Source: Deltaproteobacteria bacterium (GTDB taxonomy: Bacteria > Desulfobacterota > DSM-4660 > Desulfatiglandales > B25-G16). From it: a stretch of DNA of 19,426 nucleotides. Positions 14,166 to 19,426 of the stretch are shown in pieces; within the stretch, counting starts at the first letter, position 1, and each line of letters opens with the position of its first letter. The position numbers and the translations under genes were made by a program. Location of the stretch: the NCBI GenBank assembly GCA_020348625.1, contig CP070752.1, positions 586,845 through 606,270 on the forward strand. Direction: 5' to 3'. The notes beneath the pieces were generated by a model. That model made no database searches. It was not told the origin of the DNA and saw only the letters and a list, made by a program, of their open reading frames with translations.

Positions 14166-15179
14166 TTATTTTGTTATCCCTTTTTCTTTATAATACCTTG
14201 CTGCTCCCGGATGCACGGGGATGGGCATTCCGGTATATACTTTTTCAATCTTGGTTTGTTTGAACACCGCTGAAGCACTTGTGATAAAGCCTAAATTTTC
14301 GAAGACCGCCTTTGTAGCCTTGTACATGAATTCATCGTCCAGATACGAACCGCAGCACGTGGTGTAAGCCAAATGAACTGCCAAAACAGGCTCTTCCTGC
14401 CCGCTGTAAGTCTTTGCTGGCAGATAGTCGAAATAGGCGACCGGGTTTTTCTCCTTTATCTTTGCCTTGGCACTTTCTTCAACGGGTATAAAGTTTAGTT
14501 TCACAGAGTCGGCCATCCTTATAAACCCGGGAACGCCTGCGCCCATAAAGTATGAGCAAGCATCAAGGTGCCCGTCTATTATCTTTTCTACTGCGGTAGT
14601 GAATTCGATATTCTCCGGCTTATAATCCTTTCCAGGGATTAGTCCATGTGCGGGGAATATGACATCGTCATTATCTATCTGGGTCTGAGAGCCAGGAGTA
14701 CCGGTAGCAACGGTTTTTCCCTTTAGGTCTGCCATTGTCTTAATGCCTGTTGCTTTACGGGCAACGATCGTAAAGAGCCCGGGGTACGAGGCAAACCATC
14801 CGAGCACGTCATTTTTCGATTTAAATGGATCCAGACCATGATAGCCATTATAGAGAAAACTAGAAGTTGACCATGCCAGTTCCATTTCTCGACGGTGAAT
14901 CCGGAGTATGTTTTCTCGCGAGGCCCCTGGTGTGGTGACCCCGGTGACATGATAGCCGGGTACATTGTCGCTGACAACCTTGGCCATTGCCACGGCTAGG
15001 GGATACCAGGATCCGGCTGCACTTGCGGAGCCGAAGGTATATTCCTTTGCCGCAAACAGCAAGCTAGGAAACTGCGTCACTAATCCAGCTGCTGCTATTC
15101 CTGCAGCTGAGGATTTGAGAAAATCACGCCTGGTAAGCCCTCCCTTTCTTATTTCTTCGAAAAAGCCCTTTTTTTTCAT
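14166..15179 (-). CDS. TAXI family TRAP transporter solute-binding protein, Tat signal
   Basis: Periplasmic binding protein that captures the substrate and hands it to the fused TRAP permease. The N-terminus has a twin-arginine signal: TRRDFLK at residues 16-22, then a hydrophobic stretch ending near LLFAAK. Mature protein begins with EYTFGSASAAGSWYPLA, typical for the TAXI group, and contains TMADLKGKTVATGTPGSQT, the region that resembles the binding-protein core. The frame is open to 15260; ATG at 15179 is preceded by GGGAGGG at 9 nt, while an in-frame GTG (15185) is only 3 nt from it. Length 337 fits the family. A Tat signal implies folding in the cytoplasm before export. Confidence 0.94.
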   Translation of the reverse strand: MKKKGFFEEIRKGGLTRRDFLKSSAAGIAAAGLVTQFPSLLFAAKEYTFGSASAAGSWYPLAVAMAKVVSDNVPGYHVTGVTTPGASRENILRIHRREMELAWSTSSFLYNGYHGLDPFKSKNDVLGWFASYPGLFTIVARKATGIKTMADLKGKTVATGTPGSQTQIDNDDVIFPAHGLIPGKDYKPENIEFTTAVEKIIDGHLDACSYFMGAGVPGFIRMADSVKLNFIPVEESAKAKIKEKNPVAYFDYLPAKTYSGQEEPVLAVHLAYTTCCGSYLDDEFMYKATKAVFENLGFITSASAVFKQTKIEKVYTGMPIPVHPGAARYYKEKGITK

Positions 15180-15263
15180 TTTCACGAACCCTCCCTTGTT
15201 TTGAGAATTATGGTAAGGCTTGAGAAGATGTCTTATTCCAGCCCGTTCATAACGTATCATCCA

Positions 15264-15281
15264 TTGACCGGATCAGGTCAA
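15264..15281. promoter_or_regulatory. Inverted repeat, candidate operator of the TAXI binding-protein gene
   Basis: TTGACC (15264-15269) and GGTCAA (15276-15281) form perfect 6-bp arms around 6 bp that contain a GATC; 16 of 18 positions are symmetric. It lies 85 bp upstream of the binding-protein start. Such a site suits a dimeric regulator, for example of the GntR/FadR or MarR type, but no regulator gene is in the window and none is claimed. One arm, read as TTGACC on the minus strand, could also serve as a -35 element. Confidence 0.4.
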
Positions 15282-15422
15282 AGCAATCATAAGCACCACC
15301 CCCTTCGATATGATCTTCCTCGGCTAACTTCTTTCTCCCGCTCGGGGAGCTATCCTTTTAGAAAACCATTCTGCCAAAGTGGTAAGCTATGTAAGGTTTC
15401 TTTATGCGTGTTATTTCAAGGA

Positions 15423-16223
15423 CTATGCAATAGCAATGGGTCTTATTGGCGATCCGGCACCACCCCTAATCTTTAGTGGAAGCGCGATGAATAGAAAGGC
15501 ATAAATACGATTCTTGGATAATTCCTCCAAATTGAGCATCTCCATTATCTGTATACCATTTTCCTTCAGCAGGATAATGTGGCACGGCAAGTAATGTGGG
15601 GGGACCCTATCATATGCCGTTGTGTCAGTACCGGTGAAGGAGATCTCTCTTGATGCCAGAAAATTTGCACCATCCTCTATTACTCCCGGAACGCCTTTTT
15701 CAACAGAGAGGTACTTCTTCCTATCATCCCAAAATCTCATCCATCCCGTTCGAATTAACACGACATCTCCTTTTTCTATTTCCACACCCTGATCTTCGGA
15801 GGCCCGCTGCAACTCCTTTTCGCCGATGCCGAAATCGTGAGGCAAAACCTCCACATCCAGAATCGGTGGTATATCTAAGAGGACCCCTTTTCTTACAATT
15901 GGAGGGGTGGTATCTATTCCCATAACTTTAAGCCCGTTCTGATAATCCTGCAGATCAGTTATGTCCACATCATTAAAAACCCTATTGTTACATGCTATGT
16001 GTGCCACAGCATCGAGATGGGTGCCGGTGTGGCCTCCCATCATAAATAGATCATTGCAAAAGCTAATCTTTTCCTCTTCCAAGGTGATGTCACCATGTTT
16101 CTTCAGGAGCGTGTACCCGAATGGTGGTTGATTAGGGTGGTGAGGCATTCCCGGGAAAATAGGTTGACCCAGATCAATTACCCGCCCCTTATTCAATAAT
16201 TCATTTGCGTAACCGCTGAGCAT
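15423..16223 (-). CDS. Cyclase-family metal-dependent hydrolase (kynurenine formamidase-like fold)
   Basis: A 266-residue member of the cyclase family (Pfam Cyclase), which includes kynurenine formamidase and isatin hydrolase: divalent-metal enzymes that hydrolyse amide or ring bonds. The metal-binding signature HTGTHLDAVAH is complete at 65-75 (His65, His69, Asp71, His75). The N-terminal DLGQPIFPGMP and the C-terminal GGAGSPIRPIA are typical. The start is ATG at 16223, preceded by AGGAGG at 8 nt; the frame stays open to 16307 without a better signal. It lies between acyl-CoA dehydrogenase and transporter genes, so a hydrolytic step on the imported compound or on a CoA-bound intermediate is likely. 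The true substrate cannot be told from sequence. Confidence 0.92.
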   Translation of the reverse strand: MLSGYANELLNKGRVIDLGQPIFPGMPHHPNQPPFGYTLLKKHGDITLEEEKISFCNDLFMMGGHTGTHLDAVAHIACNNRVFNDVDITDLQDYQNGLKVMGIDTTPPIVRKGVLLDIPPILDVEVLPHDFGIGEKELQRASEDQGVEIEKGDVVLIRTGWMRFWDDRKKYLSVEKGVPGVIEDGANFLASREISFTGTDTTAYDRVPPHYLPCHIILLKENGIQIMEMLNLEELSKNRIYAFLFIALPLKIRGGAGSPIRPIAIA

Positions 16224-16308
16224 GATACATCCTCCTGTTTTTTGGTTCGTGTTTCCGCAAGGCCAAATATCGAACAGCATTCGAACAATGAAACGAATAA
16301 ATCGCACT

Positions 16309-17454
16309 TTATGTCCTGCTGCTTTTTAAGAAGCTATTGGCGATAATTAACCTCTGAACCTCTGAGGTCCCTTCATAAATCCGAAGTGCCCTGATTTCAC
16401 GATAGAGACGCTCGATTGCTGAACCGTACATCACCCCTGTGCCGCCGTGTATTTGGACACCCTGATCCACTGCACGAAATGCTGCCTCTGTGGCAAAGAA
16501 TTTTGCCATAGAGGCCTGCCTTGTGACATTGGTTTCCCCCCTGTCCTTCAGGATGGCTGCCCTATAGACCAGCGCCCTTGCAGCATCCAGCTCGGTTGCC
16601 ATTTCCGCCAGTTTCAGTTGTATGGCCTGGAATGTGGCAATAGTGCTCCCGAACTGGGTCCTCTTTTTTGCATAATTAAGTGCAATATCGAATGCTGCCT
16701 GTCCGATGCCAACTGCTGCTGCTCCCACGGACATACGAAATACGTCCAAAGTCCTCATGGCAATTTTATAGCCATCACCCACCTTGCCCAAAAGGTTTTC
16801 CTTGGGGATAGCACAGTCATCAAAACTCAACTCCACGAGATCGTGAGGTGCGAGCATCTTGAGCCTTTTGGTTATGATAAAACCCTTGATCCCCTTTTCA
16901 ACAATAAAAGCAGATATTGCCCGGGGATTATCGGCCAGAGGTGTTTTAACAAAGGCAACCATAATGTGTGCCGCATGCCCATTGGAGATAAACCGTTTCC
17001 TTCCATTTAGGATGAATCCATCCGGCTCCTGTCGAGCCGCGCTTTTCATCCCATTGACATCGCTTCCGGCTTCCGGTTCTGTTAGGGCATAGGTAGTGAG
17101 CAACTCCCCACGGCCGATCTTCGGGAGGTATTTAGCTTTTTGCCTTTGATTGCCAGCCATAAATATGGGATAACTGCCTAGCCCTTGCATTGCCAGAGTG
17201 ACATCAGCGGGGCAATAGACCCCTGCAAGCTCCTCCCTCGCCAGACATATCGGAAGGGCCTTAACCCCTCTCCCCCCTAGCTCCTCGGGGAGCAGAAGCT
17301 GAAAGAGCCCGGCATCCGCCATGGCTTTTATCATTTCCGAAGGGATATCGTCGGTTTCCCCATATTTTTTCGATATGCGGGTGAGTTTTTCACTGGAGAA
17401 CTTTCGACAGTGTTCTTTGAAACTCTTCTGTTCAGCTGATAGCATAAAATCCAT
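16309..17454 (-). CDS. Acyl-CoA dehydrogenase
   Basis: FAD-dependent enzyme that introduces a trans-2,3 double bond into an acyl-CoA and passes electrons to electron-transfer flavoprotein. The 381-residue product has the full set of domains. YALTEPEAGSD lies at 122-132, RTQFG at 265-269, QIHGGTGVM near 334-342, and IYEGTSEVQRL carries the expected catalytic base, E361. Start ATG at 17454 follows GAGGGG by about 8 nt; the frame is open to 17499. It begins 32 bp after the ligase stop, so the two are co-transcribed. Chain length and branching specificity cannot be read from the sequence. It differs from the dehydrogenase fragment at 2999-3301. Confidence 0.95.
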   Translation of the reverse strand: MDFMLSAEQKSFKEHCRKFSSEKLTRISKKYGETDDIPSEMIKAMADAGLFQLLLPEELGGRGVKALPICLAREELAGVYCPADVTLAMQGLGSYPIFMAGNQRQKAKYLPKIGRGELLTTYALTEPEAGSDVNGMKSAARQEPDGFILNGRKRFISNGHAAHIMVAFVKTPLADNPRAISAFIVEKGIKGFIITKRLKMLAPHDLVELSFDDCAIPKENLLGKVGDGYKIAMRTLDVFRMSVGAAAVGIGQAAFDIALNYAKKRTQFGSTIATFQAIQLKLAEMATELDAARALVYRAAILKDRGETNVTRQASMAKFFATEAAFRAVDQGVQIHGGTGVMYGSAIERLYREIRALRIYEGTSEVQRLIIANSFLKSSRT

Positions 17455-17486
17455 ATAGCGACCCCTCTTCTGCACCAAGCGGCCTT

Positions 17487-19040
17487 CTAAGCCTTCCATT
17501 TGGCTCGAAGCACTTTCTTATCCACCTTGCCGCTTGAGGTGGTTGGGAGTTCATCCACAAATATACACCTTTTCGGACGCTTGTACCTCGCCAGCTCATC
17601 GCTCTCCCTACAGTATTCATCGATTTCTTCTTCGGTAAGGGTTTCGTCCGCTTTCACAATAACCGCGGTTACCACTTCACCCCACGTATCGTGAGGAGTG
17701 CCGATTACGGCAACGTTCTGCACCTTTTTATGTTTCGACAGGAGGTTCTCCACCTCCAGTGGATAGATATTCTCTCCACCTGAGATGATCATATCGTCCT
17801 CACGCTCTACGAAATAGAGATATCCATCTTCATCCATTCTTCCCAGATCTCCGGTAAAATACCACTCCCCCTTTTTCACCTCCTTTGTCTTCTCAGGCAG
17901 ATGCCAGTATTCCTTCATCACACAGGGTGACCGAACGATAATCTCACCCACATGGCCTTTGTTGACCTCCGTATCCGGATTGCCTGTATTCGGCTCCACA
18001 ATTCGAACAAATGTCTTTGGAAGTGCCCTGCCGACTGAGCCGAGGCGCTGATCGTGTTCTTCCGGATAGATGGCTGACACTGAATCGAGTTCGGTCATGC
18101 CATAGGCATTCACGAGATCTATGTTCCCAAAGATGTCCCTTATTTTATAGAAAAGCCCTGATGAGAGAGGAGCGCCTGAGTACTGAATTGCCCGGAGGTT
18201 GGTTAGATTAAATTCTTTTATGTTCTCAAGCGAGGTGATCATGTTTAGGTGTGTCGGGGTTGCCCACATCACCGTGATCCCGAAGTCCTCGACCCACCTC
18301 AGCGTACTAATGGCATCGAATTGTCTTTCGATAACATTGCTTCCTCCCATGCACAGGGTGGGCAAGAAATTCGAGAGAAGAGGGCCTATGTGATAGAGAG
18401 GGCCGAGGGCTATAGACCGATCAAGGGGGGTGATCCTCGCGGGACGGGTCCAGGCTTCACTGGCACAGAGCACTCCCCTGTGAGTATGGACGGTCCCTTT
18501 GGGCCTGCCTGTGGTGCCGCTCGTGTACATAATCATGGCTATATCTTCCTCTGAGGCGGCTCTCTTAACATCTATCTCTTTACCCTTTTCAGTAAGCTCC
18601 TTGAATGACTGTGCATACCCTGGCTTCTCTTCGCCGGTATAGATGTATGTTTGAACGTATTTCAGTTTATCCCTGATCCTCTCGATTGCCTCCCGCTCTT
18701 CCTCGTCGAAGATCACTACCTTTGCTGCACAGTCATCCAGAATGTACCTGAGCTCTTCAGGCGAGAGGCGATAGTTTAAGGGCACAAAGATGCCCCCTAT
18801 CTTTGAGGTTGCGAAGAAGGATGAGGGGAGCTCAATTTCATCTCTCAATATAACGGCTACCCTATCGCCTTTCTTTATCCCATGTTCCATCAGGGAATTC
18901 ACAAATCGTATCACTCTGGTCTTCCACTCCGACCAGATCAATGAGACATGCTTATCCGGATCTATCAAAGCGACTCTATGTGGAGATCGTTCCGCATTGA
19001 TATCCAATAGGTCTCCCACATTAGGTTGAAATTCAGCCAT
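17487..19040 (-). CDS. Acyl-CoA ligase (AMP-binding, class I adenylate-forming)
   Basis: ATP-dependent ligase that should activate the compound imported by the TRAP transporter. In order the 517-residue protein has YTSGTTGRPKG at 172-182, YGMTE at 313-317, YFTGDLG at 394-400, REDDMIISGGENIYP at 413-427, and catalytic K505 in SSGKVDKKV. The hinge reads REDDMI instead of the more common RKKDMI (the other ligase in this window has RKKDMI); the conserved arginine and hinge aspartate remain. Start ATG at 19040 is preceded by AGGAGG at about 5 nt. It sits 56 bp after the SDR and 32 bp before the acyl-CoA dehydrogenase, so it belongs to one operon. The acid substrate is unknown. Confidence 0.95.
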   Translation of the reverse strand: MAEFQPNVGDLLDINAERSPHRVALIDPDKHVSLIWSEWKTRVIRFVNSLMEHGIKKGDRVAVILRDEIELPSSFFATSKIGGIFVPLNYRLSPEELRYILDDCAAKVVIFDEEEREAIERIRDKLKYVQTYIYTGEEKPGYAQSFKELTEKGKEIDVKRAASEEDIAMIMYTSGTTGRPKGTVHTHRGVLCASEAWTRPARITPLDRSIALGPLYHIGPLLSNFLPTLCMGGSNVIERQFDAISTLRWVEDFGITVMWATPTHLNMITSLENIKEFNLTNLRAIQYSGAPLSSGLFYKIRDIFGNIDLVNAYGMTELDSVSAIYPEEHDQRLGSVGRALPKTFVRIVEPNTGNPDTEVNKGHVGEIIVRSPCVMKEYWHLPEKTKEVKKGEWYFTGDLGRMDEDGYLYFVEREDDMIISGGENIYPLEVENLLSKHKKVQNVAVIGTPHDTWGEVVTAVIVKADETLTEEEIDEYCRESDELARYKRPKRCIFVDELPTTSSGKVDKKVLRAKWKA

Positions 19041-19096
19041 GTCCCTCCTCTCTTTCCCGTTGAGGTTAGCGACATCAAGGCTGGGTAGGTGTGCAA

Positions 19097-19426
19097 TCAG
19101 AGCACCGTCCTTCCTCCATCTACAAAGATAGTCTGTCCTGTGATAAAGTTGGATGCCTCTGAGGCTAGGAATACCACAGGGCCTATTACGTCGCCTGCCT
19201 CACCCACTCTCTTTAAAGGTGTAAAGGACAGTATATTCGCCAGTGTTTCCGGATTGCTCAGGCGGTCCTTTGCTAAAGGTGTTGCGAGGTACCCTGGTGC
19301 GATACAGTTGACAAAGATGTTATAGGGGGCCAGTTCCTCGGCAAATGCCTTGGTGAACATAATAATCCCCGCTTTGGTGCCTGCATATACCGAGTTGGGG
19401 ATACCGGGTCGGAGCAGAAGGCCAGC
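19097..19426 (-). CDS. Short-chain dehydrogenase/reductase, C-terminal part (cut by window edge)
   Basis: The last 109 residues of an SDR oxidoreductase; the N-terminal nucleotide-binding part lies beyond the right edge. The catalytic YAGTK (YxxxK) is present at residues 14-18 of the visible part, followed by the family pattern FVNCIAPGYLATPL. The C-terminus GQTIFVDGGRTVL is typical of the classical SDR group. It is the first visible gene of the catabolic operon and is followed by the acyl-CoA ligase after 56 bp. A hydroxyacyl or alcohol oxidation step is the likely role, but substrate is unknown. Confidence 0.93.
   Translation of the reverse strand, partial: AGLLLRPGIPNSVYAGTKAGIIMFTKAFAEELAPYNIFVNCIAPGYLATPLAKDRLSNPETLANILSFTPLKRVGEAGDVIGPVVFLASEASNFITGQTIFVDGGRTVL

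Noticed and set aside
15335..15349. CTCCC/GGGAG hairpin behind the cyclase-family gene
   Set aside because: A 5-bp stem without a T-run on the minus strand; not a credible terminator.

Overview
Every convincing gene in this window is on the minus strand, so transcription runs from high to low coordinates. The gene content suggests an anaerobic, organic-acid-degrading bacterium, most likely of the former Deltaproteobacteria (Desulfobacterota, syntroph or sulfate-reducer type). The reasons are the two-subunit class I [4Fe-4S] fumarase, a decarboxylase/propionyl-CoA-type carboxyltransferase, a TAXI-type TRAP transporter, and several acyl-CoA ligases, acyl-CoA dehydrogenases and short-chain dehydrogenases. 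The taxonomic call is an inference from gene content, not from a marker-gene search.

Layout, in the direction of transcription. (A) 19426-12001 is a catabolic cluster: an SDR (cut by the window edge), an acyl-CoA ligase, an acyl-CoA dehydrogenase, a cyclase-family metallohydrolase, a TAXI solute-binding protein with a Tat signal, and a fused TRAP permease. The natural reading is import of a carboxylic acid, CoA activation, dehydrogenation, and hydrolytic or hydroxyl oxidation steps; the substrate is unknown. A 15-bp perfect stem-loop lies between binding protein and permease, and an inverted repeat lies upstream of the binding protein. (B) 12000-11721 holds the C-terminal remnant of a second carboxyltransferase and a terminator. 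(C) 11496-8340 is the conserved translation operon thrS-infC-rpmI-rplT, with a recognisable promoter, a leader with two mutually exclusive hairpins, and an infC that starts with the rare codon ATT. (D) 8307-4865 continues only 32 bp after rplT with a biotin-dependent carboxyltransferase, then fumarase alpha and beta. This fits the methylmalonyl-CoA route of propionate metabolism. (E) 4630-2999 holds an MFS transporter and a small chimeric gene. (F) 2998-2062 is about 0.9 kb with no recognisable gene. (G) 2061-1 holds a second acyl-CoA ligase, a probable N-terminal remnant of another ligase, and the start of a second SDR.

The most unusual structure is the chimeric ORF at 2999-3301. It has the first ~75 residues of an acyl-CoA dehydrogenase fused in frame to the last ~25 residues of the neighbouring fumarase beta subunit, through an 84-bp direct repeat (2999-3082 and 4865-4948, 81 of 84 identical) that brackets the MFS gene. 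With the two other gene remnants at 11845-12000 and 355-495, it suggests repeated recombination or insertion at gene ends around a conserved housekeeping operon. I did not find a CRISPR array, transposase, tRNA or rRNA.
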